Source of the DNA: Ganoderma boninense
Taxonomy: Eukaryota > Basidiomycota > Agaricomycetes > Polyporales > Polyporaceae
Reading direction: 5' to 3'
Assembly (NCBI GenBank): GCA_002900995.3
Contig: CM035313.1
Coordinates: forward strand, 930,001 to 994,000
Length of the DNA: 64,000 bases
In this document: positions 38,214 to 49,165 of the stretch, piece after piece
Numbering within the stretch: the stretch's first letter is position 1
How the letters are laid out: every line of letters begins with the position of its first letter
The notes under the pieces: model-generated
The model's database searches: none
Seen by the model: only the letters and a program-made list of their open reading frames with translations
Told to the model about the DNA's origin: nothing
Made by a program: the position numbers and the translations under genes

Positions 38214-39160
38214 TCGGCGCCGCGTGTGAGACCTGCCTGGAGGGACCGGTGGAAGCCACTCGGCATCCTGCGTGAGACCGTACCCCGGACCCCGAAGAAG
38301 AGCAGCCCCACTCACCGCTTCGTAGACGTAAATGCGGCTGCTGTGCAGTGCGAGAGGAAGGTGGCCGGCTGAAGGTTGGCCCCCCTCAACCCCCGCCGAG
38401 TCCGTAATCTATTGCATCCGAAAGTTAGTGGGAACGTCTCGGAGTGCTGGACAAATCATAATGCAAAGCTCGACACTGACCTGGTGCCGAATAGTGTGCC
38501 GCACGTACGTATTCCCGGAATTAACTCTTGGTGCCGAGACGTGCTGAAGTGGCATGGTGGTCAGGAACTGCAGAGAGCAGCTTCGCGAACGCCCGATGTC
38601 AAGGAAGTCACATGCGGAGATTCACCATCTCATTGGGCGTCTCAGCGTATGGGCCAATCAAGTTGCTCCCTGTCGGCGAAGTCCTCGCATCCTCCGACTC
38701 CGAGTCACGGCAGCGCAGCACGGCAAAGGCGATGGTGGGCGGCGCTTAGCTCAATGAATTGCATAATCTACCGACGCGCCTCTGGAGTCGAGGCTAGCTC
38801 AGGGTTTGACCGACGTGCGCATTGCGCAATGCGTTCAGCGAGGTTTGCCGCATGTGGTATTCCTCTGGTCATCTGGTGGCGGGCTAATAGGGTTTGACCG
38901 GCAGACAGCATTGGTAAGGGTCGACATGTCGAATGGCCACCATGATGCTGACTGCGGGGGTCTATTCGCTAGGACGTCGCAGACCTCCTCTTCCCCTCGG
39001 GATGGGGCGAGAACTGGTCGAATATGGCGATGGAGGACGACCACCTCGTTGCCGACATCGCAATATTGTCGCTTCCCCCAGGAAACTGGCCTTCCCACTG
39101 ACGATCCCCCAATCACTCTGCGAGGCAGAAGAAGACGCTTTACGTCTAGCGAACCTCTCA
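38181..39160 (-). repeat. Right arm of 980-bp inverted repeat
   Basis: Reverse complement of 21696-22675 at nearly full identity. The outer end (TTACGTCTAGCGAACCTCTCA) lies 88 bp upstream of the ATG of gene B, and an AT-rich TTATATACTGG follows just outside the arm, in TATA-like position. The inner end merges into the tandem 83/78-bp array. Confidence 0.9.
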
Positions 39161-39248
39161 ACAACGCCTACCTCTTCGGTCTCGCGAGAGTTATATACTG
39201 GTAGGGGCCTTCTGTGAACGCCAACTCCCAAGTCCACTCCCGCCCACG

Positions 39249-41220
39249 ATGGATTCGTACCCCCAGCGTATCGCGCCAGATTACGGCCGTCGTCGTCCCG
39301 GTCCACCTGTGGCCCCATCCGGTATGTTCTTCAATTCTGCGTCGGACACTTATAGATCGCTGATGGTGCGTTACGGGTCCAGGCACTGCCCGCCCTGACC
39401 ACTTCAATATCAATGCTGCGGGACACGTTGCGCGTTCGTCGGTGCCGGCTAGGACCTCTGCCGATCCCCCCCAGTACGGTGCGCGTAGCGAGTCCAGCGC
39501 CGTTCAAGTACGCGGGAGGTCTCCCCCCGGGCTTAGAGCCGCCAGGGCTCCCACCACTCAGCCCTCCAGCTCCTTTGCAGAACTCGTCCGCAATTTGATA
39601 GCCTGCTGCGTCGCGCTCAGCTCTTTCGATAAATCTAATGTTCTCGGGTTGGTCAAATGCGACCTGACGGAGAAAATCGCCCTCTTCTTGTTCTCGCATG
39701 AGTTCTCCATCGAAGGGCTTTCTCGTAGAGAGATCCTCACTCACTTCGCTGACTTCATGGAGCAGTACGTCCTTCATAGCTCGCACCCATTCCATAATCT
39801 AACCCGTCATCTAGGCTCATCCGCGAGTTTTCAACGTGGCGTCTCGCCCGCCCGGTGTCTATCGAAAACTTGTCACAACAAGAAGCCATGGGACGCCTCC
39901 TTGAAGCGGCTCGTAAGCATCCGTATTCCTTTACCTGACGTATACTGACGTAGCCATGCAGGCGAGCTCCCGAATATAGGCGAAGTAGATTGGTCGCCGG
40001 TGCTTGACGTCTTCGGCGATGTCCCCGAACTATGGGGGATCCAGCGTCGTGATGCCGACGAGGCTCACGGGGACGGGAAAGTCGTCAATAGGCTCATGGG
40101 GAGCTCGCTTCGACCCAAGCCCTCCGAGGCCACGTCACGGCGTACCGCATCACCGCCCACTGACGCCTGGTTGGATATGTTCCTGGCCCAGTTCGACCCA
40201 TCCTCCTCAACTCATTACCCCCTCAACACAACTATGCACGACGAGGATGTTGATCCCCATCACACCGTCAGCCACACGTCGGTCACCGATCCTACCGTAG
40301 GGAATGTCGATCCCTATGGCTCTGTTGGCCAACAGGCGGCCACCAATCCTATTGCCGGGAATGTCGGTTTGAGCCACCTCGCCCCTCATCGCGACCTCCA
40401 AGCTACTACCCCGGGCCCCTCTCAAGAGCGCTACGGGTCCAGCGCCTCGTCCACCGCTCCCCCCGCCGTGACCGCGGCGAACACCACATCGTCCGCCGCT
40501 CCCCCCGCCGTGACCGCGGCGAACACCACATCGTCCGCCGCTCCCCCCGCCGTTACCGCGGTGACCACCACGAACGCACAGGGACCCATTATCGCACCGG
40601 CCGCGATGCTCGCTCCGTCTCAGCCCGACAGGACCTTGAACCCCACCAATTCGTCCACGGGCGATCCGATCTCGGTGCTTCTCAGCGACCCCGACAAGTT
40701 GCGATTCCTTGCAGCGTTCGGATTTTCATCGTATCTTCCTTGCTCTGAGCTTTCCAAAGTGCTGCACGAGGCACTGTCCTCCGACTCGGATGATCCCTTG
40801 CCCCTCCATCCTCTCGCGGGCTCCGATATGCATATGCGCGAGGCAGCCGCCCTCCAAGGGCGGAGTGGCGGCGGTGGTCTTGTGCTGTCGTCTCGCCCAG
40901 TGGGGGGATACGATTCTCGGGACCCACTGACGATAGCGATCGCCGAAAAGATCACCTGCCTCCACGAGTTCAAGGAAGTGAATAGGGTCTATCTCGAGGC
41001 CTTGTGGGTGCTCGTGCGCCACATGAAGGAGTGGCATTCGTCGGCCTTGGAAATTCAGTACCTGCACGAGACCTGCGGCGTCTTTCTCACCAGGGACCTT
41101 CATATGGCGCAGATTGAGCTATTGACATTCATAGATGGTTTTACGTCCTTGGTTGCTCAGTTGTTACAGCAGCAGGAGGGCTTTGAGATTCCGGAGCTGT
41201 TGCTCCCTGATTTGCGTTAG
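39249..41220 (+). CDS. Unrecognised four-exon protein B (603 aa), paralogue of protein A
   Basis: Exons 39249-39321, 39383-39764, 39815-39912 and 39962-41220 give 603 aa with intron phases 1, 2, 1, the same as gene A at 19755-21373. The N-terminus is short and Pro/Arg-rich; then a helical block (FAELVRNLIACCVALSSF, HEFSIEGLSRREILTHF); then VLDVFGDVPELWGIQ, which matches gene A's VLGDSSELWNMQ in position and sequence. The middle is long and low-complexity, with three exact or near-exact copies of a 42-bp (14-aa) unit, SSAAPPAVTAANTT, at 40443-40571. The C-terminal 110 residues are helical (KEVNRVYLEALWVLVRHM, MAQIELLTFIDGF). No known domain. The 5' flank is the right arm of the inverted repeat. 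Confidence 0.7.
40443..40571 (+). repeat. Three 42-bp in-frame repeats in gene B
   Basis: Unit TCGTCCGCCGCTCCCCCCGC plus 22 further bases, three times. It is in frame and encodes a 14-residue Ser/Ala/Pro/Thr unit. The third copy has diverged at its end. Confidence 0.85.
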
Positions 41221-41743
41221 CGTCATGGGCAATGTGTTGTTGACGGCCGTTTCCACTTCCTGAAGCCGTATGTCCCGTGCTCCCGCTTTACGACCCCTCA
41301 TGTCGCCTCGTATGTCGTATTCTTCTTGTTCCGGTCTCGCCGTCTACTAGAACGCCTGCGGCTTGTATGTTTACATCGCCTCCAATACAATTTCTGATGC
41401 TGTGATTTTGGAGAACCTCGGTATCCACAAGCCTGCGTGAAGTGCCACAGTACCCTTGACATGCCTCTCCAATTTCTTCAGGGCGGTCCAGGAAGGGATA
41501 TCTTCCCACCTCAAACTTCGTCCCACCGTCAAGCAAAAACCACTGCATGCCGATATCGTACCGTCAGGAGCGCAGGAGAGGCGGGCAGGGAACGAACCAG
41601 ACATGGGTTCAGGATATGGGTACGACCGCTTTCACGTACGCGTAGAAGAAGGGCCTCCGAGTCTTTCAGGGGGACGACAAGGGAGGAGCGATGCCCATGC
41701 CCACTATAACTATCCTCAATTTTCTAGCAATCCACAACGACTG
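41221..41743. other. Convergent spacer
   Basis: It lies between the ends of gene B (+) and the TET/JBP-like gene (-). No gene is seen. Confidence 0.5.
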
Positions 41744-43368
41744 TTATATCGAACTGGAAATCGTGGTATGGACGACGCCAGCGACGATGGGAAAGCGGGC
41801 AACTCCTTGCTGTATGCGCTGCTTGACAGCTGCGTGATAAATGCGTCGTTCGCCTGGCGTCAGGCTACTGACGGTGCGTCCGCCTAGGTCATAGTACTGG
41901 AACAGGGATCCGTTGCTCCACAGAACGAGAGAACCACGAAAGGAGCCCGTCATCAGCGCGGTATTGCTATGAGTAAAGAGCGCCGACGGAATGAACACCG
42001 GAATACCTGGACCAGCTTCGACCTCAACGCCCGCCTCTTTCAGTACGAGACGTGCCGACTCGGTCGGGTCAAAACTCCCGAATGGGACGATGCAGCAAAG
42101 GCCTGGTCCGAAATTGATACAGTCAATATGCGGCTCGCAGATCACCGTCCCGTAGTTCACCGCATACGATGCAAAAGGGAAGAACGGTGCGACGAGATCA
42201 GAGCCTGGTTCTTCTAAGATGAATGTGAGCACTTTGACATAGTGCAAATGAAGTGCCGGGAACTGGCGTTGAAACATGTCTAGAGTGAGAATGATTTAGA
42301 ATCAGTTACTCCCAGAAGTCATCGCTGCACTCGCCATCCACCAGCTTCTGTATGGGTTTCATGACGGCGGCCGCATACAAGCCGTGAGCCGTGTGATTCA
42401 TGAAATACGAGTGCATGCGCGGACGCTGGGCGCCATGTCAACCCTCCGAGAGCCAATGGAATCCTGAATGACATACCTCTTGGCTTTCCCGATGAAGAAT
42501 GAAATAAAATTGATCGAAATCGCCCCGCTTTCCGTTCCTTTCGGACGGGTTGATTTGCGACTCTGCTAAGAAGGCAGCGGCGGCTTGCGCGCAGTTGTTG
42601 GCAGCCTCAGTGGCCGCCCCTTTGGTGCCCCTATACACGAACATTCTGCCACTCTTATCAACGATGCGAGCAGCATGTCTGAGAACGGCCTGAGTCGCGG
42701 AGGGCATAGCTCAAAGTCAGGTACGCACCCCCCATTGTATGGTACCACGACCACGGCCGAGGCAGAGGGTCCCTCATCACGGTGGCCAACGTATCCCCCA
42801 CCCATCTTCATGGCGCCCATGCCGACTGCACTTTGCGTCACGACGGCGTCGTCCTGTCGCCTGGCGATCCATTTCTGAAGTCGACGCGCATCGCGTGCAC
42901 GCTCGTACTGCATCGATCTTTTGACGACCCGTTTCTTAGAGTGCAACTCGTTAGACTTGCCAGCGTTCAAGCCGTCCGGTGGCAGAGTAGAGCTTCTATG
43001 CTATGAGTGCGCGAAGAATGGCCGATATTTTCACACTCACCAATCCTGCTTTTGGATCGCAGCATCCTGGTAGTGAACTTCGACAGAACCTGGCAACCCT
43101 CCCTCCATGACCAATCGCGCGCGTTTCGTTGACCCTTCAAGGCTATCGTACCCCAAATTAGCGAGGCGGGATGGCTCAAATTGTAACCCTCACCTCGTCT
43201 GCTCTGGCAAACCAACCTCGCCCGAGGAAACGTCAGGGAGCTGCACCTCTTCCAACAGCCCTCGCACGCGTTCCGCGATAGACACGTTCCGATGAACGAC
43301 TAACATCCCCCTGTAGAACTCGCTGCCGTAGTCAGACCAGATCACGACACCGTTACGCCAACCACCGC
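41744..43368 (-). CDS. TET/JBP-like 2OG-Fe(II) dioxygenase-fold protein with frame conflict
   Basis: Exons can be followed from 43368 (GGWRNGVVIWSDYGSEFY...) through STLPPDGLNAGKSNE, HAARIVDKSGRMFVYRG, RPRMHSYFMNHTAHGLYAA, to a 178-aa last exon. That last exon carries the signature I know from Agaricomycete TET/JBP-like proteins: HIDCINFGPGLCCIVPFGSF (HxD iron ligands), then PGIPVFIPSALFTHSNTAL (distal His) and LVLWSNGSLFQYYDLGG. TET/JBP enzymes oxidise 5-methylcytosine or thymine in DNA, and many fungal copies travel with KDZ transposons. Here the usual E.R.S..QY motif is altered (FRGSLVLWSNG). At 42306-42277 the exon ending DDFWE and the next exon (MFQRQFPALH) do not share a phase through a GT-AG intron. 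The 5' end is unresolved; an open frame with ATG at 44165 could be a first exon. Confidence 0.5.
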
Positions 43369-43433
43369 CTCATACCGCGCACCAATACAAGCCAGGGGAA
43401 CGCACATTGCCGCCCGAGAGAAAGACGCAGCCT

Positions 43434-43811
43434 AGGATGGGACCTCCCCCACCAGTACTCGCCTGAGGGCCAACAACGCACGCGCCGAGGACAAGAACCG
43501 CCGGCGATCGCGCGAGGGCCCCCAGTGCGCGTACCGGGGATGGGACCTCCCCCACCAGTACTCGCCTGAGGGCCAACAACGCACGCGCCGAGGACAAGAA
43601 CCGCCGGCGATCGCGCGAGGGCCCCCAGTGCGCGTACCGGGGATGGGACCTCCCCCACCAGTACTCGCCTGAGGGCCAACAACGCACGCGCCGAGGACAA
43701 GAACCGCCGGCGATCGCGCGAGGGCCCCCAGTGCGCGTACCGGGGATGGGACCTCCCCCACCAGCACTCGCCTGAGGGCCGACAACGCACGCGCCGAGGA
43801 CAAGAACCGCC
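43434..43811. repeat. 103-bp minisatellite, about 3.7 copies
   Basis: The period is exactly 103 bp, with GGATGGGACCTCCCCCACCA at 43435, 43538, 43641 and 43744. Full units are almost identical; the last, partial one has a few substitutions (CCAGCACTCG for CCAGTACTCG). The unit length is not a multiple of three, so it is probably non-coding, perhaps within an intron or the 5' region of the TET/JBP-like gene. Confidence 0.95.
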
Positions 43812-44165
43812 AGCACTTCCGTAGAAATGAAAGGATACACACCTTGAAGTGCTTGCAGCAGTTACGGGGGTCGGTTAGAATGCGACGGTATCTCCCCGCT
43901 CGTCATATATCCCTTCGCACAATCCTTCGGGATGTTTGGCCCTGATGTCAACGGAGAAGGGTTGACAGTGATTGAAGTTAGGAGCCCTCTGATGCCCTCT
44001 GATGCCACGTTCAATTTGAACGTCCCCCTTCTCGACACTAGTAGCCGACTGCGCCCCTGGAGGAGATCCATGCGCACCACTGCGAATGAGTTCGACAAAG
44101 GCGTGTATCGAAAGCGCACGTATTGTTTGAGACATTCGAGGCTCTATCCGCCTGATCCCTGACAT

Positions 44166-45269
44166 GCCAGTGGGATGGGGCCAGGGCCCAGAGACCTCGG
44201 ATGTCAGAAGATGTCAGACGAGACAGACAGACACCACATTCGATCACATCTAAGTACGCAGATCAATCGATCAATATTGGCAGGCGCGAAAAGAGAACCT
44301 GCAAAGCTTGAGCGCTGAGCGCTGAGCCCTTAAACGTTGTCCTGGGTCCAGCCCGTATACCCAAGGAATGATTCAAATTGCGACGACTGAGAATCATGAT
44401 TCTTCGAAATGAGGATTGCGATTAGTACATTTGACGAGGATAGATGTACGTGCGATCAGCCCAACGAACTTGCTAGCACTGAGTACTGAGGTACGTACTC
44501 GAGACTTCCGGCCCTGCGATTTGACCGTCCGAGCGCTTACGTTGCATGTATATACGGGGGAATGACAGACGGTCGGACGATAGAATAGAGAAGAGAAGGC
44601 CTAGGGAATAAAATGTTACAGCATGATACAGTAAACGAGTGGGAAACGGGGGCGACAGAAACGTGCGAGAAGGACACAACTTTTGGCGTAAGAGGCAACG
44701 ACAAAGCAGACCACCAGATGAGACATTCGGTGTAGACGCGGTGAAGGGATGGCAAAGGTAAGTGAACACCACAATGGAAATAGACAAGGACGACCACAAC
44801 AGGGGTGAAGAATGTGAACGGATGGGGAGACAGGCGACGTCTACCATGGACGCAGATGGGGAAGATGGATGAACCTGGAAATGAAAATGCCCAGGGGGAC
44901 GACACAGAGTGCGACTGGACGGGCTCCGCCCTCCCAAGTTCAACCAAGAGAGAGAGAGAGAGAGAAATGGGAACAGTCATGAGAGTAAACAGAGACGTCC
45001 ATTGTCCAGAAGGACATACGCGAGAGGCGCCTGGACTGAGTGGACGTCACCCAGCCACTGTCGCTGGCGTGGACGGCTCCGCACGGCAGTGCACGCATAC
45101 ACGCGACCAGTCGCCATGCGAGCAGATGCTTGCGCGGCAGCGTTTGATCGTGCACAACTCGGGGGGAGCACGCTGGGCCGGGTTCGTCAGGCCACGACAG
45201 CCAGCATAATAGAAGGTCTAGTGACTCTGTGCACACCCCGTCGATTGAATCTGGCCGCAAGCCCCAACG
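44166..45269. other. Gene-poor stretch with a GA microsatellite
   Basis: A short (GA)n run lies at 44947-44967. Hydrophobic minus-strand frames at 44473-44980 lack a start context, splice structure or motifs, and reflect pyrimidine-rich composition. Confidence 0.5.
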
Positions 45270-45504
45270 TCAGCCAAACTCGCCCTAAACCGTCGTATCG
45301 CGAAGATACACCATAGCGGGTTGCGCGGAATAGTGCACCCAACGAAGCACATTCACTCACATGGGGCGGTATCCGCACCTCCTGCGCCGCCGACGTAGCC
45401 GTCCGCTCCTGGCGTGTTCGCTCCCTGAACGCATCGTCCTCGGGTGCCAGACAGGCTGTCGCGGGGGTCCTGTTGGAGCTGCTTTGGATCTTCGGGGAGG
45501 CCAT
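45270..45504 (-). CDS. Possible small protein (52 aa)
   Basis: Exon 45361-45504 (48 codons from an ATG with MASPKIQSSSNRTPATACL) joins a five-codon last exon at 45270-45284 through a 76-nt GT-AG intron. The product is polar and rich in Thr, Arg and Glu (DAFRERTRQERTATSAAQE). The regular composition suggests a real peptide, but nothing confirms it. Confidence 0.3.
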
Positions 45505-47246
45505 ATGCGCCGTTAGTTATGATCGTGCGAGGTGGACGTGTCCGATGTACATACTGGTAGAGCTTGGTAAATGAAGTTGCTCGACACTTTCCGAGCTACT
45601 TCGTATGCTGGTGATCTAGCATCTGATTCCTTGAAAGACAGGGAGTCGTGAGGCGAAGGGTGGAAGTCGTGGGGTGAAGGGCGGCAGGATTCGTCGAGGG
45701 ACTAGCCCCGAGAAATGAATTGCTGAGACGAGGAGGAGTCGCACTAGGTGTGTCATAATGAAAGGAGTTGAAAGCGAGCGTTGCTCGTCCAAGCGAGAGT
45801 AATAAGAGCGACGAGAAGGGTGCACGGACCGAGGACTGTGAACGATGACGGAGGAGGCGGTAAGCTGCGGTAAGATGGGAAGGGGACCAGAAGGGGACTG
45901 CTGAGTCCGACTCCGGTTGGAGTCAGGCCTGGCCCGGCGCGGTGGCGGTGGCGATTGGGCGTCGGCTCGGGTGAGAGTAAAACACCGGGACTCACCGGGC
46001 TCCTGAACGGTCGCTGGCTCTTGTTAGGCTCGTCCCCAATCCTGTTCGATGATGGAAATTAAAACTCCGTTGTGAGGGTGGTATGATCGCCTGTCGAGCC
46101 TACGCTCCCGACGTCTAGCGTTAGCGCCAGCGCGAAGTCTCTTCGCACCGACCGCGTCCTCCAGCGTTGAGAAGCTTTTCCAGTCCGTCCTCCCCTCGGT
46201 TATGCCTCGTACAGTTTCCGTTTTCCCATCCGCCTGCCCAATTTCCTTACGACTGTAATGTACAAGTAAATGTAGAATTAGGTGTTCGATTGTCGCGTAG
46301 TGAGAAGTCCAAACCAAATCGCGTCGGTCGGGGAGCCCGCCCCCAAGCCTGCGTCCAGCTTCGCCGGCGTCTAGCCCAACCCTCCACTTGACTTCTCGCC
46401 GCCGATGTCGCGCCCGCGGCAAGATGAAGCTGGATGGCAGGTCCTCCCCCTTTCACACTCCGTTACTGGGACCTGCCACCGCGAGTCAACTTGGTCTAGT
46501 CACCTGTCACCTTTTCCCCGCAGCGGCAGCGATCAATTCCATGTGGTCGACATTGGCAATTTCGACTCATTGCGCGGTCGCGAACTACTTAAACGGTACC
46601 TAGGTCGGAAGGCCTCCCTCAATGGAGACTTCGGCGGTCGTCCGTAGTCGTCCGTGTTCCCTCACCGTCGGGCTGGTAGTATGTGTATCGCTTTTCCATT
46701 CGGAGCGTTCCACCGAGCACGACACGGCAACGATTAGTGCGAGGCCCGGCAGGCCGTGGCCCGTGGGCTGCAATCATGGATCTCGTCATTCGACTTCAAG
46801 CTGCATCGAGGTCACCGTGGGAGACCCTAGATCTGCAAGGCCAGCAACACCTAGGCGTAGCATGGTGCGCAAATCAGGCTAGTAGTCGAGGAGTACTCAC
46901 CTCTGGCCCATATATGGTCCAACTCCGTGCCTGCGTCTGAATCGCTCCCATCGGCTTCGTGACGCGTCGCACAATGTGGAACGATCTTCGCGTATCTGTG
47001 GCCAGATTCAGATGCGCATGCGGCAGATCTATGTTTTTGCGCTTAGATTGCATCGCTAGGCAGTATCCGGAGAGGAAGTATGCATCACGACGGCGTAGAA
47101 TCCGAACAATGGTCTAGTTGCGCCAGGTAATATATGCAGAGAGGCGTTGCTAACCTGACCAGCGGGCCACCGCGACACCTCCGTTCCCCTCGAATCCTCT
47201 CATCTGAACGCCGACTCAACCTCTCTCCTCGTCCTTCGTCAGCGCG
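45505..47246. other. Gene-poor stretch upstream of the sirtuin gene
   Basis: Only short frames occur on both strands. The right end carries the sirtuin promoter. I support no gene. Confidence 0.45.
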
Positions 47247-48785
47247 ATGACGACGTTTTTGCCATTGGATGTAGCTCAGTCCTTGCCATCATCCCCGGCA
47301 TTCCTGCGGCCCTCCTCCGATCCAATGGTTCATATCAAGCGAGTCGTTAAGACCATCCTCAAGGCTCGCCGCGTTGTTGTTGTGTGCGGTGAGTGATGAT
47401 GATCTTCTCTGACATTTTGAAGGCGTGTATCTCACCCGAGCCATGCGCCATGCTTATAACGATTTTAGGCGCGGGAATTTCTGTCCAAGCTGGGATCCCC
47501 GACTTCAGGTCATCGGAAGGGCTTTTTCGGTCTTTAAAGAAGAACAATTCAGCACTTAGCTCTGGCAAGGAGCTGTTCGACGCGTCGGTATTCAATGTGA
47601 GTCGTTTTTATATGATGTCGGGGTTGTAAATTGCGAGGCGTGAGTATTTGTTCGGAACCCCTGCAGGGCAAACGTTCTTCACATAATGCAGTAATCGCTG
47701 CTCCGAGCGGGCATATGTTGGTGGTTTAATCCGTTCGCATGACCTCTTCAAGTCTATTTTCCCGTTTACCGCAACAATATCCACTAACTCATCCCTTACA
47801 GTTGGAAGATACAACGTCGCTTTTCTACCAGATGATCGGGCAACTGTCGCAGCTTTCAGAGACAGCAGAGCCCACGGCATTTCATCAGCTCCTCCGTGTC
47901 CTCGATGACCGCCGCCGCCTCCTTCGGGTCTACACACAAAACATCGACGCGCTCGAAGAGAAGTCCGGCCTCACGTTTGGCGTCCCTGGACTGGAATTCA
48001 AGTTCCCGAACCCTCGGTCTAGCCAAGGGAAGCGTTCTCCTGGCACCCGTCTGGATGAGATCCTCCCAGTGGATATCGGCCACCCTAACGAGTCCTCAGT
48101 GAGACAACTTCCGATGCCGCTGGTGGGATCGCCGACCGTGGGGATCCCTAAGTGTATCCCTCTTCATGGCACGCTTCAGTCGATGCATTGTATGGCGTGT
48201 GCGCAGTCATACCCTCTGCGCGAATACGTCACTTCGTTGGCATCTGGGTTGCCACCTCCATGCCCCCAATGCATCGATCTAGAAGAAACGCGGAGAGTGA
48301 GTGGGAAGCGATCCCATGGGGTGGGTAGACTCCGCCCGAGCGTCGTGCTCTATAACGAAGAGCACAGGAACGGAGAGGAGGTGGGCGATATTGTCCGGAA
48401 GGACCTGAGGGGCAGAGTGGACCTGCTGCTAGTTGTGGGGACTAGCCTTCGCGTTCCAGGAACGAAGCGCATCGTGAGGGAGTTCTCGAAGGCTGTGCAA
48501 TCCGTCGCCGTAAATGGTTCCCCAGACAAGTCGACGATGGACACCCTGTTCTCTGGGCGCCGTGGTCAGACGAGTAGCCAGGAGCGACTTGCGCGGACAA
48601 TCTATCTGAACCTAGACTTTCCGATGCCAACAAGGGAGTGGGAGGGGTTTTTTGACGTGTGGGTACAAGGAGATGCGCAAGCCTTTGCGAAGATGGTCCA
48701 CGAAGAGCTGGAGAATGAGGTGCAGGCGAAGGAGGCAGCGAAGGACCGCAAGCGGAAGAGGGATAAAGAGGCTGAGCACCACTAG
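47247..48785 (+). CDS. NAD-dependent protein deacetylase, Hst3/Hst4-type sirtuin
   Basis: Three exons (47247-47388, 47469-47596, 47802-48785) give 417 aa. The Sir2 core is complete: NAD-binding GAGISVQAGIPDFRS, YTQNID, catalytic His in CIPLHGTLQSMHC, four zinc-ligand cysteines (CMAC and CPQC), GRLRPSVVLYNEEH and LLLVVGTSLRVPGTKRIV. The PLHGTL and VPGTKR wording, together with the length, fits the fungal Hst3/Hst4 branch, nuclear enzymes that remove acetyl from histone H3 Lys56 in yeasts. A basic C-terminus (KDRKRKRDKEAEHH) could act as a nuclear signal. The start ATG at 47247 gives a short acidic leader. The second intron is 205 nt, long for this window. Hst2- or Hst1-type assignment is less likely. 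Confidence 0.9.
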
Positions 48786-49165
48786 CTCTGAACATGGGGG
48801 GCGGAGTGCGAGCCAACAGTTCACATTATTATTCATGTACCCAACTGCGGGTTTTGTCGGCTTGCTGGTAGACGTAGATACAGATCAGTTGCTGTCGCAC
48901 GAATCATCGGTGTGGTGGCGTCATCATGGACGCGAAAGGCCTCGGGCGGGAACGGCGGAAAACATAGGGGCAGGTTCTTCCAGATCAACAAGCAGGGCAC
49001 CTAGGTCAATGCCGTGCAGGCGTCAAGCGGGGTGCACCCAATTATACTTGGGTCGCTGAGGGAGGACTGAGTGTATCTGAGCGTGCAGAGAGACTAAATC
49101 GAAGACTCAACCAATGTTGTCATACCTATCCGCTCCTGGGTTGTTCTCCCCGGAACTCGTTGTGC
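48786..49165. other. Convergent spacer after the sirtuin
   Basis: It holds the 3' ends of the plus-strand sirtuin and the minus-strand Ser/Pro-rich gene. Nothing else is seen. Confidence 0.5.

Noticed and set aside
37757..38315. Repeated peptide VIWVEGAFSDRC in minus-strand frames
   Set aside because: It is a translation of the 83/78-bp tandem repeat. The 83-bp unit breaks the frame each time, so no continuous repeat protein exists.
21696..39160. The two 980-bp arms as LTRs of one retrotransposon
   Set aside because: They are inverted, not direct, lack TG...CA ends, and no reverse transcriptase, protease or primer-binding site is seen between them.
44473..44980. Two overlapping hydrophobic minus-strand frames of about 150 aa
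   Set aside because: Composition is driven by a pyrimidine-rich strand and the nearby GA microsatellite. No start context, splice sites or family features.
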